NCBI GenBank assembly: GCA_964640175.1
Contig: CAZXFW010000013.1
Span: 1-64,000, forward strand
Direction of reading: 5' to 3'
Length of the DNA: 64,000 nt
Origin: JACKDX01 sp964640175
GTDB taxonomy: Bacteria; Myxococcota_A; Polyangia; Polyangiales; GCA-016699535
In this document: positions 1 to 8,252 of the stretch, piece after piece
Position numbering within the stretch: position 1 is the stretch's first letter
How the letters are laid out: the number at the start of each line of letters is the position of its first letter
Translations under genes and position numbers: made by a program
The notes under the pieces: generated by a model
The model's database searches: none
Told to the model about the DNA's origin: nothing
The model's input: the letters and a program-made list of their open reading frames with translations, nothing else

Positions 1-189
1 GGTTTCTGGGCAGTCCACTGTTTCCGCGTTTGAAAGTAGCCCAGGAGTGACAGGCACATGGGCATCGGAGAGCTGCTCTGCGACGCTGCGTAATAAACTG
101 TGTAATTGAAGCACCTTCTGCATGCGCTGCGCAATTTTGGGCAAAAGGGCGTTTGCTTCTTCCAAGCTAAAATAACGTTTCTTAGGCAC
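1..189 (-). CDS. DUF2203 family protein, N-terminal part (cut by window edge)
   Basis: Only the first 63 codons are visible, read from a GTG at 189 toward base 1 with no stop. An in-frame TAA three codons upstream (201-199) fixes the upstream limit. The N-terminus KKRYFSLEEANALLPKI closely resembles the conserved RYF(T/S)LEEANALLP opening of the DUF2203 family, small proteins of unknown function common in bacteria. The following stretch looks helical and amphipathic. No strong ribosome binding site precedes the GTG. It is divergent from pdxH, which starts 68 bases away, so the two may share a control region. The family call is based on that opening motif only, and the function is unknown. Confidence 0.7.
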   Translation of the reverse strand, partial: MPKKRYFSLEEANALLPKIAQRMQKVLQLHSLLRSVAEQLSDAHVPVTPGLLSNAETVDCPET

Positions 190-257
190 GACTTTAAGTT
201 AATTATCCTAGCAAGCGATGGCATAGTCAAACACCTTTCGATAAACCACTCCCACCT

Positions 258-845
258 ATGCACACCTCAGACGACCCTATTGTTCGGTTCAAGCGCCGAC
301 TACAAGCGGCTCGCGATGCCGAGCCCTTTGATGCCACGGCAATGACCCTAGGCACGGCTGATTCAAAAGGCCGCCCTTCGGTACGGTGGGTGTTACTCAA
401 AGGCGTGACTGAAGAAGGTGGTTTTGAATTCTATACCAATTTGGAAAGCCGTAAGGCTCAAGAATTAAAGCAAAATCCCCATGCCTCGTTATGTTTTTAT
501 TGGCCAACGCTACAAGAGCAAATCCGTGTCGAAGGTTCGGTGATGCCTGTGGAAGCTGGGACGGCAGACGCATATTTTGCTTCCCGAGCCCGTGGTAGCC
601 AGATCGGCGCTTGGGTCTCTAAGCAAAGCCAAGTCTTGACAAGTCGTAGCCTACTAGAGCAGGCGTATGAACAAGCCACACAGGGTTTTGGTTCGGCGTC
701 TGTGCCACGTCCTGATTTTTGGAGTGGATTTCGGGTTTTGGCCAGCCGTATAGAGTTTTGGCAAGGCAAACCCGATCGACTTCACCAGCGTGAACTGTAC
801 GTCAGAGCAGGTGCCGGCTGGCACTATAGCTTACTCTTTCCCTAG
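258..845 (+). CDS. pdxH: pyridoxamine 5'-phosphate oxidase
   Basis: This 195-residue protein has the length and layout of PdxH, the FMN-dependent cytosolic enzyme that oxidises pyridoxine or pyridoxamine 5'-phosphate to pyridoxal 5'-phosphate. The opening DDPIVRFKRRLQAARDAEPF, followed by AMTLGTADSKGRPSVRWVLLKG, is the family N-terminus and the FMN-binding strand region. Further on are FYTNLESRKAQEL, the RGSQIGAWVSKQS segment and the C-terminal RIEFWQGKPDRLHQRELY substrate/FMN-binding motif. The ATG at 258 is chosen because the homologous N-terminus begins there, although no clear Shine-Dalgarno sequence is visible. The C-terminus ends in SLLFP where most members end in RLYP or RLAP, a minor variation. 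Confidence 0.95.
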   Translation: MHTSDDPIVRFKRRLQAARDAEPFDATAMTLGTADSKGRPSVRWVLLKGVTEEGGFEFYTNLESRKAQELKQNPHASLCFYWPTLQEQIRVEGSVMPVEAGTADAYFASRARGSQIGAWVSKQSQVLTSRSLLEQAYEQATQGFGSASVPRPDFWSGFRVLASRIEFWQGKPDRLHQRELYVRAGAGWHYSLLFP

Positions 846-926
846 GAAGAGCTCTGAAAGAGGTTGATCGGAACATCTGTTTAGCAGTTTTCTGCGTCAT
901 GTAGGCCAAACATTTGAGGAAAGTCC

Positions 927-954
927 TTGACTCCCGTGTGCTCATACATATTCT
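927..954 (+). promoter_or_regulatory. sigma-70-type promoter of the cold-shock gene
   Basis: TTGACT (927-932) and TATTCT (949-954) are separated by 16 bases. Transcription would start near 961, giving a leader of about 85 bases before the cold-shock ATG at 1046. A long structured leader is typical of cspA-type genes. The leader ends in a strong AGGAGGT ribosome binding site at about 1030. The boxes are read by eye and are not proven. Confidence 0.45.
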
Positions 955-1045
955 CGCTTCAGAAGGTGGCTACCAAAGTTTCCATAGAAGCGTTGGGGGC
1001 TGTCTAGGGCTGGGTTAGGCAGTCTGTCAGGAGGTAAGGTGGTTT

Positions 1046-1261
1046 ATGCCGATAGGCAAGGTTAAGTGGTTTAACGATGCCAAAGGGTTTGGTTTCATCA
1101 AGCTTGATGAGGGCCCCGACGTGTTTGTTCATTATTCACAAATTTCCGGTGATGGGTTTCGTACGTTAGAAGAAGGGGAAACCGTCGAGTTTGATATCAA
1201 AGAAGGCCCCAAGGGTTTGCTTGCAGAACGTGTCATCAAGGGGGAGTCCCATGCGACATAA
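1046..1261 (+). CDS. cold-shock domain protein (CspA family)
   Basis: A single 71-residue cold-shock domain with RNP1 (KGFGFI, residues 13-18) and RNP2 (VFVHY, residues 26-30), following the usual GKVKWFNDAKG opening. Members are small cytosolic beta-barrel proteins that bind single-stranded RNA and DNA, melt mRNA structure and support translation in the cold. An AGGAGGT ribosome binding site sits about ten bases before the ATG. The gene stands alone behind its own candidate promoter. I do not assign a paralogue name because these genomes usually carry several copies. Confidence 0.95.
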   Translation: MPIGKVKWFNDAKGFGFIKLDEGPDVFVHYSQISGDGFRTLEEGETVEFDIKEGPKGLLAERVIKGESHAT

Positions 1262-1284
1262 CCCAAGGGAAACGTTTTAATTCT

Positions 1285-1740
1285 CTAGCTGAGATCTTGG
1301 ACGCACTTTTCGATCTTAAGAGCCCAACGCACTTCTTGGACAACCTCGTCCACGTTTTCCGATGTTTTGGTGTAAATCACCTCGTGCCACGTGTCTAACA
1401 CTTGGGCGGGGTTTGCTGGGTTTTTCATTTCAATGACCCGATGGGCAGCTTCTGCATAGCCGCGTGCTCCTGCCGAAGGACCAATGCTATTTCGGACTTT
1501 GGCAAAAAGCTCTTCAGACGGGGCATTGGGAAAATCGGATTTCTGGCATCGAGCCGTGAAGCTTACAGAAATTTTATTTCCCAAACGAATGCGAACGCTA
1601 GAATCCATCAAGTGGACACGAATGCGCTCGGCCACATAGATCTCTTCAGGGAAAGTCCGATAAACCTCAACACCGGCTTGTGACAGTGCAGATTTTACCG
1701 ACTCGACATCAACTGCAGACAAGTCGAGCTCCTTTGACAT
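1285..1740 (-). CDS. conserved-looking hypothetical protein
   Basis: A 151-residue soluble protein with no signal peptide or membrane segment, which I do not recognise. The middle has alternating hydrophobic residues (VRIRLGNKISVSFTARC) suggestive of beta strands, flanked by helices rich in Glu and Lys. It lies convergent to the cold-shock gene with only about 24 bases between the stops, and upstream of the UPF0182 gene on the same strand with a gap of about 70 bases. The long uninterrupted frame and normal composition support a real gene. Nothing in it points to a function. Confidence 0.65.
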   Translation of the reverse strand: MSKELDLSAVDVESVKSALSQAGVEVYRTFPEEIYVAERIRVHLMDSSVRIRLGNKISVSFTARCQKSDFPNAPSEELFAKVRNSIGPSAGARGYAEAAHRVIEMKNPANPAQVLDTWHEVIYTKTSENVDEVVQEVRWALKIEKCVQDLS

Positions 1741-1810
1741 CGCCCATCACCCACAACGCATAGAGCTTAGCATGGGATGGCCTTGGTGGCCAAAGAGTGG
1801 TCAAAACCGT

Positions 1811-4546
1811 TTATTGCATCTGTTTGAGAATTTCGCCGAGCAGCCGCAACTCTTCTCCGTAGCGAGCCCAATTGCCTTCGCGTTGGGCATGTACGGCTTG
1901 TTGGTAGTGCTTCAAGGCGTTTGCCTTAAGGGCTGCGGTGTCGGTGGTGGGTGGGGCAGATGGGGGTTTAGAAGCACTTAGAGTGTCCGGGCCAAGTTGT
2001 GTCGCGGATGAGTCCTTTGGCGACTCGGAACCTTGAAACAGTTTTGCCAAGGCTTCATCAAGTGTTGGTTCCATCGCAATGCTGTTTTCATAAGCAACTA
2101 CGACCCGTTTAAGTTCAGGAATGCGACCGCCTTGCGATCGCAAGTAAAGTGGTTGCACGTAGATGAGGGATTCTTCAATGGGAATGACAAGAAGGGTTCC
2201 TAAGAGGGCCTGGGATCCCCGTTGATCCCATAAGGAGATCTGACGTGAGATCTCAGCGTCTTGGTTAATGCGATTGGAGATCTGTTGGGGTCCAAACACT
2301 AATCGGTCTTTGGGGAATGTATACACAACGAGTTCTCCCAAATGGTTTCCGTCATTACGGGCGACCAGCCAAGCGGCAAGGTTATCCTTGCGTTTGGGTG
2401 TAAAGGGCAACATCAAGATAAACTCGGGACTGGCCTCACCGGGAAGTTTCATCACGGTATAGTACGGTTCTAAGTCTTTGCGTGTCTCGGCTCGCGTGAT
2501 GGCGGGAATCTCCCATTGGTCTTCACGGTTGTACACAAGTTCTGCACTGGTCATGTGGTATATGCTGAACATTTGAGTTTGTGCGTCGAACATGTCAATC
2601 GGGTAGCGCAGGTGTGCCCGAATGTCTTCAGGCATGCGGGAAAGAGGTTGCAGCATTTTCGGAAAAATCTTCGCCCACGTTTTTAAAATAGGGTCGTGCT
2701 CGTCTGCGGTGTAAAACTGAATGCTTCCGTCATAGGCGTTGATCACGGTCTTGACGGCATTGCGAATGTAGTTAAAGCCGTATGCGGAAGGCTGCGAATA
2801 AGGATAGCGAGATGTTTGTGTATACGCGTCGATAATCCAAACCAGGCTGCCATCGTCGCGTATTATCAGATAAGGATCTCGATCAAAGCTAAGAAAAGGA
2901 GCTGCCTTGTGGGCGCGTTCTAGGATGTTGCGGAACAGGAGAATCTGGCTTCCTGGGCGAATGTCGTCGGACAAGAGCAACTTAATGGAGCCAAGGTGCA
3001 GTGTGAGCGCCAGCTTTGTGAAAATTGAATCTAGGACAATACCGCTATTGCCTTTGTAAGAGGTAAACACGCTGCCTTCATCCGTGGGATGATGAAACTC
3101 ACGGTTGCGTGTGTGAATGAAAATGTAGTCGTTGGATAGTTCACCGTAATAAATAGATGGCTCGGTCACTTTTAAAGAAGGAATGGTGGATTTGGGGGGA
3201 ATGTCCTTTACAAAGAGCACCGGCAGGCCTTCTGGAGTGGCTTGATTGACGGGGCCCAGTGTTAATCCGTACCCATGGGTGAACGTGAAGCGTTCGTTAA
3301 TCCAGGTGCGGTTCGGTAGGCTGTCTGAAGACAGCTCCCGTGGAGAAAGCATCGTTTGACGCAAATTGTCGTTGATGACGTAACGATCGTTATCCACCGA
3401 TGCAAAGTCGTAATAGGTGCGAATTTCCTGAATTTGCGCGAAACTGTCTAGCAACGGACCATGGTCCCACAAACGAATGTTTTCGATGGTATCTCGGTTT
3501 TCTTCGATGTCTTTTTGGCTCAACGTGGCCTCAGCAGAGAGCTCACGTTCGGTGACCGAATCAAGGTTAAAGGCATCGCGAGTGGCTTGGATGTTGTAAT
3601 CGATGAAACGGGCTTCTTTGTCGTATTCATTGGGAATGACGCTGAACTTCTGAATAAGCGTTGGGTAAATCCGTACTCCAAGTAGTTCAACGCCTAGGTA
3701 AAGCGCGACGGCAATGGCGGCCAAGGGCAAGCGCTCTTTGAAAGCGTTGAAAATGAAAAAGGCGCAGCCAATCGCAGCAGCGATCATTTTAAAGCGCATG
3801 GCGGGCAAACGTGCATGGACATCGCTGTGGCTGGCGCCGACAATAGGCCCTGTGTGCGAGAACAAAAGATTAGCAAGACCGAGGTGAGCTTCGTAGGCAA
3901 GGACTGCAAAGATGGCGGCTATCAGGACGCTCAAGTGGATGCGAGCGTGAGAAGTTAACTGTATCCGTGGTTGAAGGGCCAGCGCGCCGTGCCCTAGGTA
4001 AATCACAGCCGCAATGACCAACGCAGGAATGAGCATGCCCAGCGTCATGCTTGTGCCAAACTCTAAAAGAGGAAGACGAAAGACATAGTAGCCAATGTCT
4101 TTATCAAAAATGGGGTCTACTTTTCCAAATGAAGAGGCCTTGAACGCCAAAAGCCACACATCCCAATGGGCTGCTGCACTCAAGGCTGCCAATAAGCCAG
4201 CCAAAAGGGTTGTCGGCCAAACGATTTTGGTAACGAGCTGACCTAGGTTAACTCGGACAATGCCGTTGGGGTCTTTCAGGTATACGGGATAAAGGCCACG
4301 GGACAGTGACAGGGCGAGGCGCCCGTTGATGTAAAACAACGCTGCGGCAAAAAGCCCAAACCCCAATCCCAACAAAAGTTTCGCGCTGTATGTGCGCGCA
4401 AACACATGGGAGAAACCTAAGGAGGAAAACCAAAGCCAGTCGACGTAGAGGCTGCCAAACGTTGGTAAGACAAGGGATAGCAGTATCCCGCTACCTATGA
4501 GTATGACGAGCGTGCGGCGCGTGTAGGGAAAGGGAAAGAGTGACAT
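1811..4546 (-). CDS. UPF0182 family large membrane protein
   Basis: This 911-residue protein matches the UPF0182 family, uncharacterised integral membrane proteins found in actinobacteria, cyanobacteria and some Deltaproteobacteria. About seven hydrophobic helices fill the first 300 residues; the opening contains the family-typical LPTFGSLYVDWLWFSSLGFSHVF pattern, split here between two helices. The remaining 600 residues form a soluble, probably extracytoplasmic domain with conserved-type stretches such as IENIRLWDHGPLL, IQEIRTYYDF and DVDRYVIND-like sequence. A proline- and serine-rich linker near residue 850 precedes a helical tail ending EILKQMQ. The role is unknown. The gene is divergent from panD. 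Confidence 0.9.
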   Translation of the reverse strand: MSLFPFPYTRRTLVILIGSGILLSLVLPTFGSLYVDWLWFSSLGFSHVFARTYSAKLLLGLGFGLFAAALFYINGRLALSLSRGLYPVYLKDPNGIVRVNLGQLVTKIVWPTTLLAGLLAALSAAAHWDVWLLAFKASSFGKVDPIFDKDIGYYVFRLPLLEFGTSMTLGMLIPALVIAAVIYLGHGALALQPRIQLTSHARIHLSVLIAAIFAVLAYEAHLGLANLLFSHTGPIVGASHSDVHARLPAMRFKMIAAAIGCAFFIFNAFKERLPLAAIAVALYLGVELLGVRIYPTLIQKFSVIPNEYDKEARFIDYNIQATRDAFNLDSVTERELSAEATLSQKDIEENRDTIENIRLWDHGPLLDSFAQIQEIRTYYDFASVDNDRYVINDNLRQTMLSPRELSSDSLPNRTWINERFTFTHGYGLTLGPVNQATPEGLPVLFVKDIPPKSTIPSLKVTEPSIYYGELSNDYIFIHTRNREFHHPTDEGSVFTSYKGNSGIVLDSIFTKLALTLHLGSIKLLLSDDIRPGSQILLFRNILERAHKAAPFLSFDRDPYLIIRDDGSLVWIIDAYTQTSRYPYSQPSAYGFNYIRNAVKTVINAYDGSIQFYTADEHDPILKTWAKIFPKMLQPLSRMPEDIRAHLRYPIDMFDAQTQMFSIYHMTSAELVYNREDQWEIPAITRAETRKDLEPYYTVMKLPGEASPEFILMLPFTPKRKDNLAAWLVARNDGNHLGELVVYTFPKDRLVFGPQQISNRINQDAEISRQISLWDQRGSQALLGTLLVIPIEESLIYVQPLYLRSQGGRIPELKRVVVAYENSIAMEPTLDEALAKLFQGSESPKDSSATQLGPDTLSASKPPSAPPTTDTAALKANALKHYQQAVHAQREGNWARYGEELRLLGEILKQMQ

Positions 4547-4693
4547 GGGACGGCGCTAACATGAATGGCGGTCTGGAGCAATGGAGATGCTTCCTTGCAT
4601 CGCCTTGCGTTCGGCAGTAATTAAGTAAAGTTGGATGTATCGCATTCTGCGAACATGACAACAGCCGAGTGACAAGTTTAACACGGGGTTACA

Positions 4694-5089
4694 ATGAACA
4701 AAACGATGTTTTTGGCAAAGATTCATCGGGCGGTGATTACGCACGCCGACCTGGAATACGAAGGAAGTGTCAGTATCGACGAGAGCTTGTTGGAAGCTGC
4801 GGGTATTCAGGAATACGAAGCTGTGCATATCTGGAACCTTACCCGAGGCAGCCGTTTGATGACGTATGCACTCAAAGCCCCGCGTGATTCAGGCGTGGTT
4901 TGCGTTAATGGTGCCGCTGCACATCTCAATGAGCCTGGTGACAAAGTGATTTTGGCGACCTTCGGCCAAATGGATGCGGATGAAGTGCTGGAACATAAGC
5001 CCGTGGTGGTACGAGTGGATGCCAACAACCGCATGATTGGACGCCAATCCGAGAGGCCAGGGCCCATGATGCCGAAAGCACTACACTAA
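4694..5089 (+). CDS. panD: aspartate 1-decarboxylase proenzyme
   Basis: A 131-residue PanD, the pyruvoyl enzyme that converts L-aspartate to beta-alanine for pantothenate and coenzyme A synthesis. The self-cleavage site is visible as YEGSVSID, with cleavage expected between Gly24 and Ser25; Ser25 then becomes the pyruvoyl group. Lys9, the NLTRGSR loop and the VVCVNGAAAHL segment are also conserved-type features. The gene follows a divergent start with UPF0182. The ATG at 4694 gives the standard PanD N-terminus (MxxTMFxAKIHRA). No other pantothenate genes are nearby. Confidence 0.96.
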   Translation: MNKTMFLAKIHRAVITHADLEYEGSVSIDESLLEAAGIQEYEAVHIWNLTRGSRLMTYALKAPRDSGVVCVNGAAAHLNEPGDKVILATFGQMDADEVLEHKPVVVRVDANNRMIGRQSERPGPMMPKALH

Positions 5090-5147
5090 ATCGTTGGAGA
5101 AGAGTACAGTTCGCCGCTCTTTACGCCTTGTGAGATTGTGGCGATTG

Positions 5148-5232
5148 GCCGGGGTGGCGGAATGGCAGACGCGGAAGACTTAAAATCTTCTATCGATAAC
5201 TCGATGTGCGGGTTCGAGTCCCGCCCCCGGCA
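5148..5232 (+). tRNA. tRNA-Leu, anticodon UAA
   Basis: An 85-base class II tRNA folds cleanly. Acceptor stem 5148-5154 pairs with 5225-5231 (GCCGGGG/CCCCGGC), with discriminator A at 5232. The anticodon stem is 5174-5178 with 5186-5190, and the loop CTTAAAA carries the anticodon TAA at 5181-5183. There is a long variable arm. The T arm is GCGGG-TTCGAGT-CCCGC (5208-5224). The 3' CCA is not encoded. It lies between panD and the convergent PfkB gene. Confidence 0.96.
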
Positions 5233-5259
5233 CTCGTTGTAGTTGAGTTCTTGAGGTGG

Positions 5260-6168
5260 TTAGGTAAAGGCAACCAGCTTGGAGAACTCGCGATAGCGTG
5301 AGTCGATATCGTTGCGTTTGATAGCATGCAATCGAGAGGCTCCCACGCCTTCGACACCAAAGGATGCCACGGCTGAGCCGTAGATCACGGCTTGGCGCAA
5401 GACCTCAGGCGAGGCTGAGCCATGAAGGGCAACCCAGCCAATAAAGCCCCCTGCAAAACAGTCTCCAGCGCCTGTCGGATCGATAACTTGTTTAAGAGGG
5501 TATGCAGGAGCAAAAAAGATCTCGTTATCATGAAACAACAAGGCGCCATATTCCCCGCGTTTGATAACGACAGTGGTTGGTCCCATGGAATGCATGATGC
5601 GGGCGGCTTCAACCAGGTTGTAGGTGCAAGCCAGTTCACGGGCTTCTTCTTCATTGATGACAAGAACATCCACCCGTTCAAGTGTTTGACGTAATTGGGG
5701 CAACGCTCCTTTGATCCAATAGTTCATGGTATCCGCAACGACCAAGGTTGGTTTTTTGACCTGTTCTAAAACGGACAGTTGCAATGTGGGATCGATGTTG
5801 CCCAAGAGAACAAACTCAGAATCCCGATATGCGTCTGGCAATACGGGGGAAAAGTCTGCAAAGACGTTGAGATCGGTCCGGATCGTTTCTCTGGAGCTGA
5901 GGTTACTTGCGTAACGTCCTTCCCAGTGGAAGGTTTTCCCTTCGCGGTGCTCAAGGCCTGTAAGGTCGATGCCTCGTTGGTGCAATTGGTCAAGTGTGGC
6001 CGACGGGAAGTCCTGGCCTACGACGGCGACCAAACGCATCGGTGTAAACAATGCCCCAGAGAGAGCGGCATACAAGGCTGCTCCACCCGCAATGTGAGGG
6101 TGCTGGCCACACGGTAGGTGCAGGGTGTCAAATGCGACGGAACCGACGACGAGTACAGGTGACGACAT
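5260..6168 (-). CDS. PfkB/ribokinase-family sugar or nucleoside kinase
   Basis: A 302-residue cytosolic kinase of the ribokinase fold. The N-terminus VLVVGSVAFDTLHLP and the IAGGAALYAALSGA motif are the family signature 1 region. DPTGAGDCFAGGFIG near residue 235 is signature 2 and contains the catalytic Asp and the anion-hole GAGD. The INEEEAREL segment is also typical. The substrate cannot be read from sequence; many related proteins of this type act on sugars, adenosine or inosine. The gene is last in a minus-strand run after anmK, with a 79-base gap, so it may be co-transcribed. Confidence 0.9.
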   Translation of the reverse strand: MSSPVLVVGSVAFDTLHLPCGQHPHIAGGAALYAALSGALFTPMRLVAVVGQDFPSATLDQLHQRGIDLTGLEHREGKTFHWEGRYASNLSSRETIRTDLNVFADFSPVLPDAYRDSEFVLLGNIDPTLQLSVLEQVKKPTLVVADTMNYWIKGALPQLRQTLERVDVLVINEEEARELACTYNLVEAARIMHSMGPTTVVIKRGEYGALLFHDNEIFFAPAYPLKQVIDPTGAGDCFAGGFIGWVALHGSASPEVLRQAVIYGSAVASFGVEGVGASRLHAIKRNDIDSRYREFSKLVAFT

Positions 6169-6247
6169 GGCAAGCCTGCCCTCGTAACAGAGCTACGAGG
6201 AGGTTTCAAGCTGGATCGTGCAGGATTCGTTTGGGCTGAAAACACCT

Positions 6248-7411
6248 TCAGGCCATCGCGATTTCACCACAAATTACCTCTGTATGTGCTCCTGTTGCGG
6301 CAGAAATCGTGCCCGGACGGCCCGACAACGTCTCATTGGCCAAGATGGCAAACGCCATGGCTTCTTTGGCGTCCGTCATGCGTGGGTCCGGATGGATGGT
6401 TACCTCGATATCCAATGTCGCTAAAAGCGACTTCAGACGCGTCATCAGTGTGGGGTTGCGGACACCGCCCCCACTGACAAGGACGCGCTTGAGTGAGGGT
6501 GTGCTTGGTAAGACAAAACAACGGTAGGCTTCTTTGATAGTTTGTGCAGACAGTTCGACTGCCGTTCTTAAAAGATCCACGAGGGCATACGACTCGAAAT
6601 CAGGGCTATCCAGCATGTTTCCCCATGACGTATACCCTGCACTTTTAGGTGGGGGCTGTTTGAAGAAGGAATGGTCAAGCCAACGTTCAAGTACAGCCGT
6701 CAGTACGTGGCCTTGGGATGAATAACGCCCATCAAAGTCGATGGCGGTATTGTTTTCAGGAATACGAGCAGCGAGTGTGTCGATCCAATGATTGGCCGGG
6801 CCGGTATCAAAGGCATAGAGCGAGGCGCGAGTTTCTCCGAGAACGGTGACGTTGGAGATGTTTCCAAGGTTATGAAGTGCAAGAGGCTTGGGCTCGGCTT
6901 TAAACATGAGATAGTCAGCCAAGGGCACTAAAGGAGCGCCATGGCCGTTTGCTGCCATGTCACGTTGTCGAAAATTACCTATGGTGGTGATGCCCGTATG
7001 GTGTGCGATGACAGAGGGAGATCCGATTTGCAAGGTTGAGCCTGGATGTTCTGTAGGAGGAACATGCACCAGCGTTTGACCATGGCTGCCAATGGCATCG
7101 ATGCGTTCACGGGCGATATGATGTGTTTTTAGAAACTGATTGACTGCAGAAGCAAACGCTTCGGCGACAGCGACATTCAGTATGCATACATGCTCCGCTG
7201 AACCTTGTCGTGCTGTTAGCAAACGTTGCCGCAGGTTTGAAGAATAGGGGACGTAGTCGGTTTCTAGCAAATCGATATCAAGCGTGGGGTAGCTCCCCGC
7301 GATGTGGACCATGGCAATATCAATGCCGTCCATGCTCATGCCAGACATCAAGCCAATAAGGGTGCGCTCCTTTTTTTGGAGAGTGGCAATGAATCGCTCA
7401 AGAGGTTGCAT
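6248..7411 (-). CDS. anmK: anhydro-N-acetylmuramic acid kinase
   Basis: A 387-residue AnmK, the enzyme that hydrolyses and phosphorylates 1,6-anhydro-MurNAc to MurNAc-6-phosphate during recycling of cell-wall muropeptides. The family opening GLMSGMSMDGIDIAMVHI (usually GLMSGTSLDGID) is at residues 20-37. Other hallmarks are IGSHGQTLVHVP, the NLGNISNVTVLG segment, FDTGPANHWID and the C-terminal VSGGGVRNPTLMTRL. The start overlaps the end of the upstream KdsC-like gene by 14 bases, so the two are likely translated together. The Thr of MSGTS is Met here, a mild deviation. Confidence 0.95.
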   Translation of the reverse strand: MQPLERFIATLQKKERTLIGLMSGMSMDGIDIAMVHIAGSYPTLDIDLLETDYVPYSSNLRQRLLTARQGSAEHVCILNVAVAEAFASAVNQFLKTHHIARERIDAIGSHGQTLVHVPPTEHPGSTLQIGSPSVIAHHTGITTIGNFRQRDMAANGHGAPLVPLADYLMFKAEPKPLALHNLGNISNVTVLGETRASLYAFDTGPANHWIDTLAARIPENNTAIDFDGRYSSQGHVLTAVLERWLDHSFFKQPPPKSAGYTSWGNMLDSPDFESYALVDLLRTAVELSAQTIKEAYRCFVLPSTPSLKRVLVSGGGVRNPTLMTRLKSLLATLDIEVTIHPDPRMTDAKEAMAFAILANETLSGRPGTISAATGAHTEVICGEIAMA

Positions 7412-7883
7412 GAAAAATCAATTGTTCGAGCTCTTCCATCACGTGATCGCCTCCTTTGGCTTGCGTCACATAGCTGGCCAATCGCAGGGCTTCAGGATGG
7501 GCGTCGTTTACTGCGCAGCCCAGTCCCACACGTTGAAACACCGCACCGTCACCAAGGCCATCACCCACGTAGCACATGGCATCAAAAGGCACCTGAAATG
7601 TCGTTGCGATCTCGTCCAATGCGGACACTTTGTCTTTGACGCCCATCCAACGCGTGCTCAAGCCAAGCAACTCCATCCGTTGTTTTGCCGATAAGGTTTG
7701 GTTGGCCGAAAGAGGGACGATCGGCAATCCTCGTGCTTTCATGCGTAGAATGGCCTCGCCATCACGGACGCTGTAGCGTTGGACCCAGCCGATTTCTGGC
7801 CCTTGCCACCATGTGCGAGCGTCTGTGAGCGTGCCATCCACGTCCAACGCTAAGAGCTTAACGTTAGGAAATGTCATAGGCAT
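7398..7883 (-). CDS. HAD phosphatase, KdsC-like (subfamily IIIA)
   Basis: A 161-residue protein with the size and order of KdsC, which removes phosphate from 3-deoxy-D-manno-octulosonate 8-phosphate in lipopolysaccharide synthesis. The HAD nucleophile motif is LDVDGTLTD (Asp14, Asp16). The motif II region reads VPLSANQTLSAKQR where KdsC proteins have SGR; DK follows as the motif III Lys. Motif IV is YVGDGLGD, keeping the first and last Asp but with Gly in place of the usual second Asp of GDD. These changes allow a different sugar-phosphate substrate. The gene overlaps anmK by 14 bases, so a link to sugar-phosphate or wall recycling is also possible. KdsC identity is therefore not certain. Confidence 0.75.
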   Translation of the reverse strand: MPMTFPNVKLLALDVDGTLTDARTWWQGPEIGWVQRYSVRDGEAILRMKARGLPIVPLSANQTLSAKQRMELLGLSTRWMGVKDKVSALDEIATTFQVPFDAMCYVGDGLGDGAVFQRVGLGCAVNDAHPEALRLASYVTQAKGGDHVMEELEQLIFHATS

Positions 7884-7895
7884 GGCGATGAGAAC

Positions 7896-8252
7896 TCAGT
7901 GACGCTTTTCATCATAAGGAGCTCGCTCGATGTGTAGCCGGAAGTATTTATGGTTACGCTCGATAAAGAGTTCAACATAACTGCCTACAGGGCCTCTCAG
8001 GCGAGATACTACCTGCTCTAGAGTTAGATGCTGCACTTCTTCACCATCCACTTGCAAGATACGATCTCCTTGCTCAAGTCCGGCCTTGGCCGCAGGTCCA
8101 TCGGGAGGTACGTCGACGGCGCGTAAGCCATAGGCTTGAGAGAATCGAAACTTGGCATGAACACCACCCTGCCAGTCACTGGTTGCACAGTGACTCAGGC
8201 CTATAAGCCCTCCACATAACAACGCGCCCATGGTCATGCGTACAAGAGTCAT
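7896..8252 (-). CDS. small PDZ-domain envelope protein
   Basis: This 118-residue protein has an N-terminal hydrophobic segment ending in a cysteine (GLIGLSHCATS), so it is probably exported and perhaps a lipoprotein, although the lipobox is weak. The remainder is one PDZ domain (about residues 35-105), with the carboxylate-binding turn region and the classic PAAKAGLEQGDRILQVDGEEV and VVSRLRGPVGSYVEL elements, each given here in short form. PDZ domains bind peptide C-termini, usually beside a protease or scaffold, but none is fused here. The start overlaps the stop of the VWA gene (ATGA, 8249-8252), indicating translational coupling and a possible partnership with that lipoprotein. Confidence 0.85.
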   Translation of the reverse strand: MTLVRMTMGALLCGGLIGLSHCATSDWQGGVHAKFRFSQAYGLRAVDVPPDGPAAKAGLEQGDRILQVDGEEVQHLTLEQVVSRLRGPVGSYVELFIERNHKYFRLHIERAPYDEKRH

